From VRUE01 sp963770315 (GTDB lineage Bacteria; Actinomycetota; Thermoleophilia; Solirubrobacterales; 70-9): a DNA stretch of 64,000 nucleotides. Of this stretch, positions 34,190-43,270 are shown piece after piece. Position 1 is the stretch's first letter. Every line of letters begins with the position of its first letter. The position numbers were made by a program, and so were the translations under genes. Location of the stretch: assembly GCA_963770315.1 (NCBI GenBank), contig CAVYPC010000002.1, forward strand, positions 744,001 through 808,000, written 5' to 3'. Under the pieces are notes generated by a model. That model was not told the origin of the DNA and searched no databases. It worked only from the letters and a program-made list of their open reading frames with translations.

Positions 34190-35110
34190 ATGGCCGAGTT
34201 GCCGAGCAGCGTCCGCATCCGCGAGGTTGGGCCTCGCGACGGCTTCCAGAACGAGCCCGAGACGATCCCGACCGCGGAGAAGGTGCGGCTGATCGACCTG
34301 CTCTCGGCGAGCGGGCTGAAGCGGCTCGAGGTGACCTCGTTCGTGCGGCCCGATGTGATCCCGCAGCTCTCCGACGCGGAGGAGGTGCTGGACGCGGTGC
34401 AGCGGCGCGACGGCGTCTCCTTCTCGGTGTTGATCCCCAACGAGCGGGGGCTGGAGCGGGCGCTGGGGCTGCGCGAGCGCTTCGACGAGATCAACGTCTT
34501 CGTCTCCGCCTCGGAGACCCACAACCGCAAGAACGTCAACCGCTCGATCGAGGAGTCGCTGGCCGGGCTGGAGCGGACCCTGGCCACCGCCAGCGAGGCG
34601 GGGCTGCGCTGCGAGGGGGTGATCTCGACCTCCTTCGGCTGCCCCTACGAGGGCGAGGTGCCACCCGAGCGTGTCTTCGCGATCGCCGAGCGTCTCGCCG
34701 CCGCCGGCTGCGCCGAGATTGGCTTCGGCGACACGACTGGGATGGCGAACCCGCGCCAGGTCGGCGAGTTCTTCCCCGCCGCACGCCAGCACCTCGGCGA
34801 GGTCGAGCTGACCGCGCACTTCCACAACACGCGCGGGCAGGGTCTCGCCAACATCCTCGCCGCGCTGGAGCAGGGGGTCGACTCCTTCGAGTCGAGCTTC
34901 GGCGAGCTGGGCGGCTGCCCGGTGCCGCCCGGGGCGACCGGCAACGTCGGCAGCGAGGACGTCGTCTCGATGCTGCACGAGATGGGGGTCGAGACGGGCA
35001 TCGACCTGCCGCGCCTGATCGGGGCCTCGCGCGCCGCCCAGGAGGTGCTCGGCCGCCGCCTCGGCTCGCATGTGCTCACAGCCGGACCCGTCGACTGGCA
35101 TCGCGAGTAG
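34190..35110 (+). CDS. Hydroxymethylglutaryl-CoA lyase
   Basis: A 306-aa TIM-barrel lyase cleaving HMG-CoA to acetyl-CoA and acetoacetate. EVGPRDGFQNE carries the catalytic Arg-Asp, GFGDTTGMA and AHFHNTRGQG the metal-binding His pair, and GGCPVPPGATGN the catalytic Cys loop. Adjacent to an acyl-CoA carboxylase beta subunit and near an acetoacetyl-CoA synthetase, so leucine degradation or ketone-body use is likely. Confidence 0.94.
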   Translation: MAELPSSVRIREVGPRDGFQNEPETIPTAEKVRLIDLLSASGLKRLEVTSFVRPDVIPQLSDAEEVLDAVQRRDGVSFSVLIPNERGLERALGLRERFDEINVFVSASETHNRKNVNRSIEESLAGLERTLATASEAGLRCEGVISTSFGCPYEGEVPPERVFAIAERLAAAGCAEIGFGDTTGMANPRQVGEFFPAARQHLGEVELTAHFHNTRGQGLANILAALEQGVDSFESSFGELGGCPVPPGATGNVGSEDVVSMLHEMGVETGIDLPRLIGASRAAQEVLGRRLGSHVLTAGPVDWHRE

Positions 35111-35115
35111 CCGAA

Positions 35116-35121
35116 TAGGCT
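35116..35121 (+). promoter_or_regulatory. -10 box TAGGCT of the carboxyltransferase gene
   Basis: TAGGCT, 7 nt, then GTG 35129. Confidence 0.5.
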
Positions 35122-35128
35122 GCCGCTC

Positions 35129-36649
35129 GTGACCGATTTCGCCAAGGCTTTGGAGGCCGCCCTCGCCGGGGGGCCGCAGCGCCATCACGAGAAGACCGCC
35201 GAGCAGGGCAAGCTGCCCGTGCGCGAGCGGGTCGAGCGCCTCGTCGACGCCGGCTCCTTCGCCGAGGAGGCGCTGCTGGCCAACTGGAACGAGGAGGGGC
35301 TGGGCGCCGACGGCGTCGTCACCGGCCTCGCCACCATCGACGGCCGCCGCGTCGCCCTGATGGCCAACGACCCGACCGTGAAGGCCGGCTCCTGGGGGCC
35401 GAAGACGGTCGAGAAGATCCTCCGCGTCCAGGAAAGGGCGCTGAAGCTGGGGCTGCCGATGGTCTATCTGGTCGACTCGGCGGGGGCGCGGATCACCGAC
35501 CAGGTGCAGATGTTCCCCGGACGGCGCGGCGCCGGCCGCATCTTCCACAACGAGGTGCGCCTCTCCGGCCAGGTGCCGCAAGTATGCCTGCTCTTCGGCC
35601 CGAGCGCTGCCGGCGGCGCCTACATCCCCGCCTTCTGCGACGTCGTGATCATGCGCGAGGGCAACGCCTCGATGTACCTGGGGTCGCCGCGGATGGCCGA
35701 GATGGTGATCGGCGAGAAGGTGACGCTGGAGGAGATGGGCGGGGCGAAGATGCACACCGGCGTCTCCGGCTGCGGCCACTTCCTGGTCAAGAGCGACGAG
35801 GAGGCGATCGACCTCGCCAAGCGCTACCTCTCTTACATGCCGGGCAACTGGCGCGAGGAGCCACCGGCGGTCGCGCCCGCGGCTCCCGCCTCCGAGGCCC
35901 GCATCGCCGAGATCGTCCCCGCCGACGAGAACCAGCCCTTCGACATGCGCGAGGTGCTCGACGTTCTCCTCGACGCCGACTCCTTGCTCGAAGTCCACAG
36001 GCGCTGGGCCAAAGAGCTGATCGTCGGCTACGGCCGGCTCGACGGCCGCGCCATAGGCGTCGTCGCCAACCAGCCGCGCCAGAAAGGCGGCGTGCTCTTC
36101 GTCGACTCGGCCGACAAGGCGGCGCGCTTCATCCAGACGTGCAACGCCTTCAATGTGCCGCTGCTTTTCCTCGCCGACGTGCCCGGCTTCATGATCGGCA
36201 CCGCGGTCGAGCGCCAGGGGATCATCCGCCATGGCGCGAAGATGATCAGCGCCGTCTCCGAGGCGACCGTGCCGAAGCTCTCGGTGGTGATCCGCAAGGC
36301 CTACGGAGCCGGCCTCTACGCGATGGCCGGGCCCGCCTTCGAGCCGGACTGCTGCATCGCCCTGCCCAGCGCCTCGATCGCGGTGATGGGTCCCGAGGCG
36401 GCGATCAACGCCGTCTTCTACAACCAGATCCAGGCGATAGAGGACGAGGCCGAGCGGGCCGAGTTCGTCGCCCGCAAACGCGAGGAGTACGCGGCCGACA
36501 TCGACATCCTCCACCTCGCCTCGGAGCTGGTCGTCGACGCCGTGGTCCAGCCTGAGGACCTGCGTGGGGAGCTGATCCGGCGCTTCGCGATGGCGGCTGG
36601 CAAGGATCGCTCTTTCGCCCAGCGCCGCAATCCCGTCACGCCCGCCTAA
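35129..36649 (+). CDS. Acyl-CoA carboxylase carboxyltransferase subunit
   Basis: A 506-aa beta subunit with two crotonase-like halves. YLVDSAGARITDQ and GPSAAGGAYIP form the N-terminal oxyanion hole, and FLADVPGFMIGTAVE, GIIRHGAKM and RKAYGAGLYAM the C-terminal one. It is of the methylcrotonyl/geranyl/propionyl-CoA group; next to HMG-CoA lyase, methylcrotonyl-CoA (leucine breakdown) is the best guess. No biotin carboxylase gene is in the window. Confidence 0.92.
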   Translation: MTDFAKALEAALAGGPQRHHEKTAEQGKLPVRERVERLVDAGSFAEEALLANWNEEGLGADGVVTGLATIDGRRVALMANDPTVKAGSWGPKTVEKILRVQERALKLGLPMVYLVDSAGARITDQVQMFPGRRGAGRIFHNEVRLSGQVPQVCLLFGPSAAGGAYIPAFCDVVIMREGNASMYLGSPRMAEMVIGEKVTLEEMGGAKMHTGVSGCGHFLVKSDEEAIDLAKRYLSYMPGNWREEPPAVAPAAPASEARIAEIVPADENQPFDMREVLDVLLDADSLLEVHRRWAKELIVGYGRLDGRAIGVVANQPRQKGGVLFVDSADKAARFIQTCNAFNVPLLFLADVPGFMIGTAVERQGIIRHGAKMISAVSEATVPKLSVVIRKAYGAGLYAMAGPAFEPDCCIALPSASIAVMGPEAAINAVFYNQIQAIEDEAERAEFVARKREEYAADIDILHLASELVVDAVVQPEDLRGELIRRFAMAAGKDRSFAQRRNPVTPA

Positions 36650-36671
36650 GGAGGCGCTTAACCCGTCTCGC

Positions 36672-36677
36672 TACCGT
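36672..36677 (+). promoter_or_regulatory. -10 box TACCGT of the PAP2 gene
   Basis: TACCGT, 6 nt, then GTG 36684. Confidence 0.45.
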
Positions 36678-36683
36678 TTCGCG

Positions 36684-37343
36684 GTGGCCCGGAACGTCAA
36701 GATGCCGCTTGCCGCGGCTTTCGCCTGCGCCGCCGCGCTCGGCCTGCTGACCGTCGTCGTCTTCGGGGTCGAGGCGGGCAGGCACCTGGACGTGCGCCTG
36801 TTCTTCAGGCTGACCGAACACCACCCGAGCGGCGGCACCCCCGCCGACGCCATCGCCGGCCTGGCCGACCCCCTGCCATTGCTGGGGATGCTCGCCGTCG
36901 CCTGCGCGATCGGGCTCCTGCGCGGCCGCTCGCGCGATGCCCTCGCCGCGCTGGCGGTGGTCGCCGGCGCCAGCCTGACGACCGAGCTGCTGAAGATCCT
37001 GCTCGCCCACCCACGGGTCAAGGCGGCGATCGGGGGCAATCCCTTCGAGCCCAACACCTTCCCCAGCGGTCACACCACGGCGGCGGTCTCGATCGCGATC
37101 GCCTACGCCTTCGTCGTTCCCGCTTCGCTGCGGGGCCTGACGCTGACCCTGGGGGCCGCCTTCGCGCTGGCGGTGGGGTGCTCGGTGGTGGCGATCGGCT
37201 GGCACTACCCGAGCGACGTCCTCGGCGGCTTCCTCGTCGCCGCTGCCTGGGGCTTCGCCGTCCTCGCAGCCAGCCGGGCGATCGCGCCCCGCAGCCCGCG
37301 GGGAGCCGGCGTCAGCTCTCGAGCCCCGCTGCCATCTCCGTGA
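36684..37343 (+). CDS. PAP2-family membrane phosphatase
   Basis: A 219-aa integral membrane protein with five to six hydrophobic segments. The three phosphatase motifs are KILLAHPR, PSGHT and GWHYPSDVLGG; the Arg of the usual S-R motif 3 is replaced by the A-I-G before WHYPSD. It may dephosphorylate polyprenyl pyrophosphate or phosphatidic-acid-type lipids. The last 32 nt overlap the convergent acetoacetyl-CoA synthetase gene. Confidence 0.88.
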   Translation: MARNVKMPLAAAFACAAALGLLTVVVFGVEAGRHLDVRLFFRLTEHHPSGGTPADAIAGLADPLPLLGMLAVACAIGLLRGRSRDALAALAVVAGASLTTELLKILLAHPRVKAAIGGNPFEPNTFPSGHTTAAVSIAIAYAFVVPASLRGLTLTLGAAFALAVGCSVVAIGWHYPSDVLGGFLVAAAWGFAVLAASRAIAPRSPRGAGVSSRAPLPSP

Positions 37344-39291
37344 AGTAGTCGAGCGCGGCCGGGTTGGCGAGCGAGTCGCGACTCGCGGCCCTCTCCGGGG
37401 GGGTGCCCATCAGGATCCGCTTCACCGGCACCTCGAGCACCTTGCCGCTGAGCGTGCGGGGGACCTCGGCGATCGCGAAGACCTCGTCGGGGACGTGGCG
37501 GGGGGAGCAGTGCTCGCGGACGCGGCGGGCGATCTCGCGACGCAGCTCGTCGTCGAGCGCGGCGCCCTCGCGCAGGACGACGAAGAGCGGCATCCAGCCC
37601 TCGGTGCCGGGGCGGGGGATGTCGACGACCAGCGCGTCGACGATCGCGTCGATGCCGAGCACGGCGCGGTAAATCTCGCTGGTCCCCATGCGGATGCCGG
37701 AGCGGTTGATGGTCGAGTCGGAGCGGCCGTAGATGATCGCGGTGCCGCGCGCGGTGATTTCGATCCAGTCGCCATGGCGCCAGACTCCCGGGTACTGCTC
37801 GAAGTAGCTGGCTCGGTAGCGGCTGCCGTCGGGGTCCCCCCAGAAGTAGACCGGCATCGAGGGCATCGGCTCGGTGACGACCAGCTCGCCGACTTCGCCG
37901 ATCACCGAGTTCCCGTCCTCGTCCCAGGCCTCCACCGCGGCGCCGAGGGCCCTCGCCTGCAGCTCGCCGCGGTAGACGGGCAGCAGCGGCGTGCCGCCGA
38001 CGAAGGCGGTGCAGAGGTCGGTGCCGCCGCTGGTCGAGAAGAGCCAGGTGTCGGCGCCGAGCTGCTCGTAGATCCAGTCGAAACCCTCGGGGGAGAGGGG
38101 GGATCCGGTCGACCCGACCGCCCCGAGGCGGCTGAGGTCGCGGCCGGCGCCGGGCTCCACCCCGTCCTTCATGCAGGCAGCGATGTAGGAGGCGCTGGTG
38201 CCGAACATGGTCACCCCGGCTCGCGCGGCCAGGTCCCAGAGGACGCTCATGTCCGGGTGGCCGGGGCTGCCGTCGTAGAGGACGATCGCGGCGCGGGTCA
38301 GCAGGCCGGAGACGAGGAAGTTCCACATCATCCAGCCGGTCGTCGTGAACCAGAAGAGGCGATCGCCGGGGTGGGCGTCGACGTGAAGGTGGAGCTTCTT
38401 CAGGTGCTCGAGCAGGATGCCTCCCTGGCTCTGGACGATCGCCTTCGGCAGGCCGGTGGTGCCGGAGGAGTAGAGGACCCAGAGCGGGTGCTCGAAGGGG
38501 ACGCGCTCGAAGGAGAGCTCGGCGCCCTCGCCTTCGGCGAGCAGCTCGCCCCACCGCGCAGCGTCGCGCAGGGGGGAGAGGTCGGGATCGGCGTCGAGGT
38601 AGGGGAGGACGACGGTGCGCCGCAGGCTCGGCATCGCAGCCTGCAGCTCGGCGAGGACGTCGCGGCGGTCGAAGTCCTTGCCGCCGTAGCGGTAGCCGTC
38701 GACCGCGAAGAGGACCTTGGGCTCGATCTGGGCGAAGCGGTCGATCACGCTGGCCGGCCCGAAGTCGGGCGAGCAGCTCGACCAGACGGCGCCGATCGAG
38801 GCGCTGGCGAGGAAGGCGACGATCGCCTCGGGGATGTTCGGCATGTAGGCGACGACGCGATCGCCGCGCTCGACCCCGAGGTCGCGCAGGCCGGCAGCAG
38901 CGGCGGCTACCTGGGAGCGCAGCTCGCTCCAGCTGATCTCGGCCAGGTCGCGCAGCTCCGAGGCGTGCAGGATCGCCGTCTCGGCGTCGTCCTTACCGGC
39001 GAAGACGTGCTCGGCGTAGTTGACGCGGGCGCCCGAGAACCACTCGGCGCCGGGCATCTCGCGGCTGCCGAGGACGCGGTCATAGCCGCCGTCCGCCTGC
39101 ACCTCGAAGAAGTCCCAGATCGAGGACCAGAAGCCCTCGAGGTCCTCGACCGACCAGCGCCAGAGGTCGTCGTAGCCGTCGAGCTTGAGCCCGCGCTCGG
39201 CCGCCAGCCAGCGCATGTACTCGGTCATCCGCGCCCGCTCGATCAGCTCGGCCGGGGGCTCCCAGAGCTTCTCCGGCGCGGCGGCGGTCAC
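37312..39291 (-). CDS. Acetoacetyl-CoA synthetase
   Basis: A 659-aa adenylate-forming ligase that activates acetoacetate. The N-terminal ACAS-type region (KLWEPPAELIERARMTEYM) and MPGAEWFSGARVNYAEH precede the P-loop YSSGTTGLPKAIVQSQGG; GSTGSPLSPEGFDW and the Asp/Arg of IYGRSDSTINRSGIRMGT follow, and SGKVLEVPVKRI carries the C-terminal Lys. Length fits the family. GTG 39291 overlaps the upstream MBL stop (GTGA). Confidence 0.94.
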   Translation of the reverse strand: MTAAAPEKLWEPPAELIERARMTEYMRWLAAERGLKLDGYDDLWRWSVEDLEGFWSSIWDFFEVQADGGYDRVLGSREMPGAEWFSGARVNYAEHVFAGKDDAETAILHASELRDLAEISWSELRSQVAAAAAGLRDLGVERGDRVVAYMPNIPEAIVAFLASASIGAVWSSCSPDFGPASVIDRFAQIEPKVLFAVDGYRYGGKDFDRRDVLAELQAAMPSLRRTVVLPYLDADPDLSPLRDAARWGELLAEGEGAELSFERVPFEHPLWVLYSSGTTGLPKAIVQSQGGILLEHLKKLHLHVDAHPGDRLFWFTTTGWMMWNFLVSGLLTRAAIVLYDGSPGHPDMSVLWDLAARAGVTMFGTSASYIAACMKDGVEPGAGRDLSRLGAVGSTGSPLSPEGFDWIYEQLGADTWLFSTSGGTDLCTAFVGGTPLLPVYRGELQARALGAAVEAWDEDGNSVIGEVGELVVTEPMPSMPVYFWGDPDGSRYRASYFEQYPGVWRHGDWIEITARGTAIIYGRSDSTINRSGIRMGTSEIYRAVLGIDAIVDALVVDIPRPGTEGWMPLFVVLREGAALDDELRREIARRVREHCSPRHVPDEVFAIAEVPRTLSGKVLEVPVKRILMGTPPERAASRDSLANPAALDYFTEMAAGLES

Positions 39292-40124
39292 TCGCCGACG
39301 GCCGTCGCGGGGGTCCTCGCCCGCTCGCGCTCCAGCTCGTGCGGGTCGTGCGAGCAGAGGAGGGTGACCTCGCCGCCGTGGCGGCCGGCCAGCTCGCGCA
39401 GGCGATCGCGGTTGGACTTGCGGGCCCTGCCGTCGGCGGCGTTCAGGTTCTGGAAGAAGCGCAGCCCGGGCGGGCAGCTGGGGGGCGTCTCGACCTCGCC
39501 GTGGTTGAAGTAGGCGTCGCCGCAGTGCAGCAGCCAACCCTCACCCGTCTTCAGCGCCACGCCGCTGTGGCCGCGCGAGTGGCCGAAGAGCGGGATCAGC
39601 AGCACCTCGGCATCGATGCCGGGCAGGATGCGGACGCTCTCGAAGCCGAGCCAGTCGTCGCCGCCGGTGTCGTGCCGGACCCAGCGCGGATCGTGCTTCC
39701 AGTGGACGTCGCGGTAGCGCAGCCTGTCTTTGAAGTTGGGGTTCAGGGCGGCGTCGAGCTCGGTGGAGAGAACGTGCACCTCGGCCTGGGGGAAGTCCGG
39801 CAGGCCACCGGTGTGGTCGGGATCGAGGTGGGTGGTGACGATCTGGCGCACGTCAGCGGCTTTGAAGCCGAGCGACTCGAGCTGTCTCAGCGCCGTCGTC
39901 TCGACCCTTGGCCTGGCGTTCATCAGGGTCTCGAGGCCGAGCCGGCGAGGGTCGTGCGCGTCCTCGATCCCAAAGCCGGTGTCGACCAGGATCAACCCGT
40001 CGCTGCTCTCGATCGCGAGGCAGTGGCAGACGACGTGACCGCGCTCCAGGAGGCCACCCTCGCCGTTGATCAGGCGTCTGCCGTACGGGCACAGCGACCC
40101 GCAATTGAGGTGGTGGACCCTCAT
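39288..40124 (-). CDS. Metallo-beta-lactamase-fold hydrolase
   Basis: A 278-aa MBL-fold protein of the AHL-lactonase-like group. THLDPDHTGGLPDF is the HxDxDH motif, LFGHSRGHSGV gives the next His and LLHCGDAYFNH the bridging Asp. A lactonase or glyoxalase II-like role is possible; the substrate cannot be deduced. Coupled to acetoacetyl-CoA synthetase. ATG 40124 is 10 nt from TAGACT. Confidence 0.88.
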   Translation of the reverse strand: MRVHHLNCGSLCPYGRRLINGEGGLLERGHVVCHCLAIESSDGLILVDTGFGIEDAHDPRRLGLETLMNARPRVETTALRQLESLGFKAADVRQIVTTHLDPDHTGGLPDFPQAEVHVLSTELDAALNPNFKDRLRYRDVHWKHDPRWVRHDTGGDDWLGFESVRILPGIDAEVLLIPLFGHSRGHSGVALKTGEGWLLHCGDAYFNHGEVETPPSCPPGLRFFQNLNAADGRARKSNRDRLRELAGRHGGEVTLLCSHDPHELERERARTPATAVGE

Positions 40125-40134
40125 CCCGTGGCGC

Positions 40135-40160
40135 AGTCTAGTCGCGGACCGCTCTATCGT
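40135..40160. promoter_or_regulatory. Divergent -10 boxes of the MBL gene and tRNA-Leu
   Basis: TAGACT (40140-40135, minus) is 10 nt before MBL ATG 40124. TATCGT (40155-40160, plus) is 9 nt before the first base of tRNA-Leu at 40170. Confidence 0.45.
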
Positions 40161-40169
40161 TCGGCCGGC

Positions 40170-40254
40170 GCCGGAGTGGCGGAATTGGCATACGCGATCG
40201 ACTCAAAATCGATTGCCCTTTACGGGCTTGTGGGTTCGAATCCCACCTCCGGCA
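40170..40254 (+). tRNA. tRNA-Leu(CAA)
   Basis: 85 nt. GCCGGAG (40170-40176) pairs with CTCCGGC (40247-40253). The anticodon loop CTCAAAA between ATCGA/TCGAT reads CAA. A long variable arm (GCCC/GGGC) is typical of leucine. T arm GTGGGTTCGAATCCCAC. CCA is not encoded. Confidence 0.96.
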
Positions 40255-40295
40255 TCCTGGCGGCGGCGGACCGGCGCGGTTCGGCGTCCTCAGTC

Positions 40296-40320
40296 GGCCG
40301 AATAGCGCTGCTATTCGGCC
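40296..40320 (+). terminator. Perfect hairpin downstream of tRNA-Leu
   Basis: GGCCGAATAGC / GCTATTCGGCC, an 11-bp stem with a 3-nt loop, between tRNA-Leu and the end of the convergent membrane gene. It could stop transcription from both sides. Confidence 0.75.
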
Positions 40321-40362
40321 TCCCTGCGTCCTTGCCCCGCTTGGTCCGGCGCTCGCCAGGAC

Positions 40363-40908
40363 CTACGCGGGCTGTGGAGCGTCGGGGCCCGTGGGGGCGC
40401 CGGCGCCGTAGTCCTCGCCCGAGCCGATCGGGCGCTCCTCCTCGACATGCCAGTCCTGGCTGAAGCCGTAGAAGCAGGCGACGATCAGGATCAGCTGAAT
40501 CAGGGCGAGGATCACGACCAGCAGCCCGATCAACGGCACGGGGATGAGCGCATCCGTGAAGCCGGCCTTGTCGCGGGCGAACCAGCTGTTGGCGCCGACC
40601 GCGCAGAAGATCGCCAGGATCATCGAGAGCGAGGCGGCGACGGGGAGGATGCCGCGGCTCCAGCGGCGCGCGACCAGGTAGGAGAAGAAGGCGTAGAGCA
40701 GGGCGAAGATCGCGCAGAGCGCGCCCATACCGCCGCCGCCGCTGAGCAGCGTGAAGCCGGTGATCGTCACCAGAGCGGCGATCACGGCCGTTGCCAGCAT
40801 CAGGAAAGCGATCACGAACTTGGTCGCGATCACGTCGGCCTTCTCCCGATTTGGGTGCCAGAGCTCGTACCCCGGCGTTACCTCTCCTACCGCCACGCCG
40901 ACGATCAT
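40363..40908 (-). CDS. Four-helix membrane protein of unknown function
   Basis: A 181-aa protein with four hydrophobic segments (about residues 30-50, 62-82, 90-105 and 122-148), a cytoplasmic-type N-terminus and an acidic, Pro/Gly-rich tail. NREKADVIATKFVIAFLML and SQDWHVEEERPIG are the most distinctive parts. I do not recognise the family. Transcribed alone, between two tRNA genes. Confidence 0.75.
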   Translation of the reverse strand: MIVGVAVGEVTPGYELWHPNREKADVIATKFVIAFLMLATAVIAALVTITGFTLLSGGGGMGALCAIFALLYAFFSYLVARRWSRGILPVAASLSMILAIFCAVGANSWFARDKAGFTDALIPVPLIGLLVVILALIQLILIVACFYGFSQDWHVEEERPIGSGEDYGAGAPTGPDAPQPA

Positions 40909-40967
40909 AGAATCTATGCGCGACGATGCGGCATTGGCCGCTCGTTAAGCGCAGAGTTGCCACGCAA

Positions 40968-41051
40968 GCGGGCGTGGCGGAATTGGTATACGCGCCAGGT
41001 TTAGGTCCTGGTGGGCTTCGGCCCGTGGGGGTTCAAGTCCCTCCGCCCGCA
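40968..41051 (+). tRNA. tRNA-Leu(UAG)
   Basis: 84 nt. GCGGGCG (40968-40974) pairs with CGCCCGC (41044-41050). The anticodon loop TTTAGGT between CCAGG/CCTGG reads TAG. The variable arm is long (GGGCTTCGGCCC). Confidence 0.96.
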
Positions 41052-41101
41052 TAGAGGCTCGCAGCTGGGCAGCGCACGTCGCAAGGCGGTGCGTCACCCG
41101 G

Positions 41102-41107
41102 CTAGCA
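41102..41107 (+). promoter_or_regulatory. -10 box TAGCAT of tRNA-Trp
   Basis: TAGCAT lies 11 nt before the first base of tRNA-Trp. Confidence 0.4.
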
Positions 41108-41118
41108 TTGCCCGCCTC

Positions 41119-41192
41119 GGGGCAGTGGCCCAACTGGCTAAGGCACCGGTCTCCAAAACCGGCGATTCCAGGTTCGAGTCCTGGCTGCCCCG
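41119..41192 (+). tRNA. tRNA-Trp(CCA)
   Basis: 74 nt. GGGGCAG (41119-41125) pairs with CTGCCCC (41185-41191). The anticodon loop CTCCAAA between CCGGT/ACCGG reads CCA. T arm CCAGGTTCGAGTCCTGG. Confidence 0.95.
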
Positions 41193-41229
41193 CTCTCAAT
41201 CGGCAATCTACGACCCGGACCGTCAGTAG

Positions 41230-41283
41230 CGACTTTCCTTCGCTGCAAAGACGTTGCGCGAGGAGCGCCGGCGCGCGGCGTGA
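41230..41283 (+). pseudogene. Truncated VapB-like antitoxin remnant
   Basis: A 17-codon frame directly after a TAG reads LSFAAKTLREERRRAA and ends in a TGA that overlaps the vapC start (GTGA). This is how vapB genes end when coupled to vapC. The DNA-binding N-terminal half is missing; 37 bp further upstream is the end of tRNA-Trp. Inference: a deletion at the tRNA removed the antitoxin. Confidence 0.5.
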
Positions 41284-41672
41284 TCGTCGTTGACGCTTCA
41301 GTGCTCGCGCCGGCTCTCGCTGATGACGGCGTCGATGGCGACGGTGTCCGCGAGCGTCTGCGCGGAGAGCGTCTGACTGCACCGGAGCTGGTGGACCTTG
41401 AGCTCGTTTCGACTCTGCGACGCGCGGCCCGCGCTGGGAGGCTGGATGACCGGCGATCGGGTCAGGCTTTGACCGATCTCGCGGTATTGCCGCTGCGCCG
41501 GGTCCCACATCTGCCCCTTTTGTCGCGCATCTGGGAGCTGCGCGACAACCTCACCGCCTATGACGCAGCCTATGTGGCTCTGGCCGAGGCTCTCGATGCT
41601 TTGCTCCTGACCGCTGACGGGCCACTGGGACGGGCTTCCGGAGTTCGTTGTGAGGTGGAGGTTCTGGGCTAG
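41280..41672 (+). CDS. vapC: VapC-like PIN-domain ribonuclease toxin
   Basis: A 130-aa PIN domain. IVVDASVLAPAL carries the first Asp, ELVDLELVSTLRR the Glu, and LTAYDAAYVALAEAL plus LLTADGPLGRA the following acidic residues, so the active site looks complete. GTG 41280 overlaps the antitoxin-remnant stop. With the antitoxin shortened, either another VapB protects the cell or the toxin is no longer expressed. Confidence 0.88.
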   Translation: MIVVDASVLAPALADDGVDGDGVRERLRGERLTAPELVDLELVSTLRRAARAGRLDDRRSGQALTDLAVLPLRRVPHLPLLSRIWELRDNLTAYDAAYVALAEALDALLLTADGPLGRASGVRCEVEVLG

Positions 41673-41843
41673 CCGGTCTTTGTTCTCGACCTCCACCTGG
41701 GAGCGCTTGCGTGGCACAGCCCGGCCAGCAAGCGGCGGTCCTCTCGATGCCTTCTATGCTGCGCCGATGGTCACCGCGATTGGCTTGATCTGTGGGTGCC
41801 CGTCGCGGCGGGCGGGCGAACCCCTCCCTCCCGGGAGCCGCAT

Positions 41844-43223
41844 ATGAGGACCGGGGCGTCAGCGGCGTTGCCACCGGGTCCACGTGCCCCGGCCGCGGCC
41901 AATATGGCCCGCCTCATTCAGCGCCCGCTCGAGTCCCTGGTCGGATGGCGCGAGCGCTACGGCGACGCCTTCACCGTCCGGCTCCCCATCTTCGGCGTCG
42001 GCGTCTACGTCTCCGATCCAGATGCGATCCGCGAGATGCTGACCGGAGACCAGTCCGACCTCCATGCCGGCGAGGCCAACGCTCCACTCTCGCCAGTCCT
42101 CGGCGACAAGTCGGTCCTGATTCTCGACGGGCGCGAGCACCTGCGCCAGCGCAAGCTGCTGTTGCCGCCCTTCCAGGGGCCGGCAATCCAAGGCTTCCGC
42201 GCGGTGATCCGCGAGGTCGCCGAGGCCGAGGTTGATGGCTGGAGGGAGGGCGAGCGCTTCGTCATGCGCGAGCGGATGCGGGCGCTGACCTTCGAGGTGA
42301 TCGTCCGGGCGGTCTTCGGGGTAACCGAGCGCGAGCGGATCGAGCGACTGCGCGCTGCGCTGGTCGCCTTGATCGACATGCAGATGATCTTCGTGATGCC
42401 GAGCGCCCTGCGCCGCAATCTCGGGCGCCTCAGTCCATGGGGTCAGTTCCAGCGACGACTGAAGGCCGCCGACGCCTTGATCTACGAGGAGATCGGCCTT
42501 CGCCGCGGGACCCGCGACCTCGAGGATCGCACCGACGTTCTCTCGCTCCTGCTGCGTGCCCGGGATGAGGACGGTGAGGCGATGACCGACGTCGAGCTGC
42601 GCGACGAGCTGATGACGATGCTGCTCGCCGGCCACGAGACGACCGCCACCGGCCTTGCCTTTGCCTTCGACCTCCTGATGCGCGAGCCCCGCGTGCTCTC
42701 GCGGCTTCGCGACGAGCTCGATGGCGAGGACGACTCCTACCTGGACGCCGTGGTCACTGAGTCGCTGCGGCTGCGGCCGGTGATTGACGCCAACGAGCGC
42801 ACGCTGACCAAGCCGCGCACGATTTGCGGCTGGGATCTGCCCGCCGGCATCCGCGTATACCCCGCGATCGTGGTCGTGCAGCTTCGCGAGGATCTCTATC
42901 CGCGCCCGCACGAGTTCCGTCCCGAGCGCTTCATCGAGGAAGAAGCGACCTCCTACTCGTGGCTGCCGTTCGGCGGAGGCATCCGCCGTTGTATCGGAGC
43001 GGCGCTGGCCCAGGCGGAGATGGCCGAGGTGATCCGCGCCGTCGTCTCGCGCGTCGACCTCGAACCCGTGCGGCCCGGCCGCGAACCCGTGGTACTGCGC
43101 GGCATTACCTTGGTCCCTCGCCACGGCACTCCGGTCCGAATCCGAAACCGCCTGGCCAGCGGTGGAGGCCGTTCCGCGCACGGGCATCCACCTGGCTACC
43201 GCATTGGGGCGCCTGGGGCGTGA
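41844..43223 (+). CDS. Cytochrome P450
   Basis: A 459-aa heme monooxygenase. MLLAGHETTATGLA is the I-helix oxygen-binding motif, ESLRLRP the ExxR, and PFGGGIRRCIGAALA the heme-Cys loop. Overall it resembles the CYP110/CYP138-like soluble group that acts on hydrophobic substrates. ATG 41844 follows GGGAG at 6 nt; the frame is open to 41796. No ferredoxin or reductase gene is adjacent. Confidence 0.93.
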   Translation: MRTGASAALPPGPRAPAAANMARLIQRPLESLVGWRERYGDAFTVRLPIFGVGVYVSDPDAIREMLTGDQSDLHAGEANAPLSPVLGDKSVLILDGREHLRQRKLLLPPFQGPAIQGFRAVIREVAEAEVDGWREGERFVMRERMRALTFEVIVRAVFGVTERERIERLRAALVALIDMQMIFVMPSALRRNLGRLSPWGQFQRRLKAADALIYEEIGLRRGTRDLEDRTDVLSLLLRARDEDGEAMTDVELRDELMTMLLAGHETTATGLAFAFDLLMREPRVLSRLRDELDGEDDSYLDAVVTESLRLRPVIDANERTLTKPRTICGWDLPAGIRVYPAIVVVQLREDLYPRPHEFRPERFIEEEATSYSWLPFGGGIRRCIGAALAQAEMAEVIRAVVSRVDLEPVRPGREPVVLRGITLVPRHGTPVRIRNRLASGGGRSAHGHPPGYRIGAPGA

Positions 43224-43270
43224 GGGCAAGGAGCTGAAGCGCGACCCGTGGGGTTTGGGAACATCCGCCT

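Noticed and set aside
34040..36514. 824-codon minus-strand frame
   Set aside because: Antisense to HMG-CoA lyase and the carboxyltransferase; no recognisable domain.
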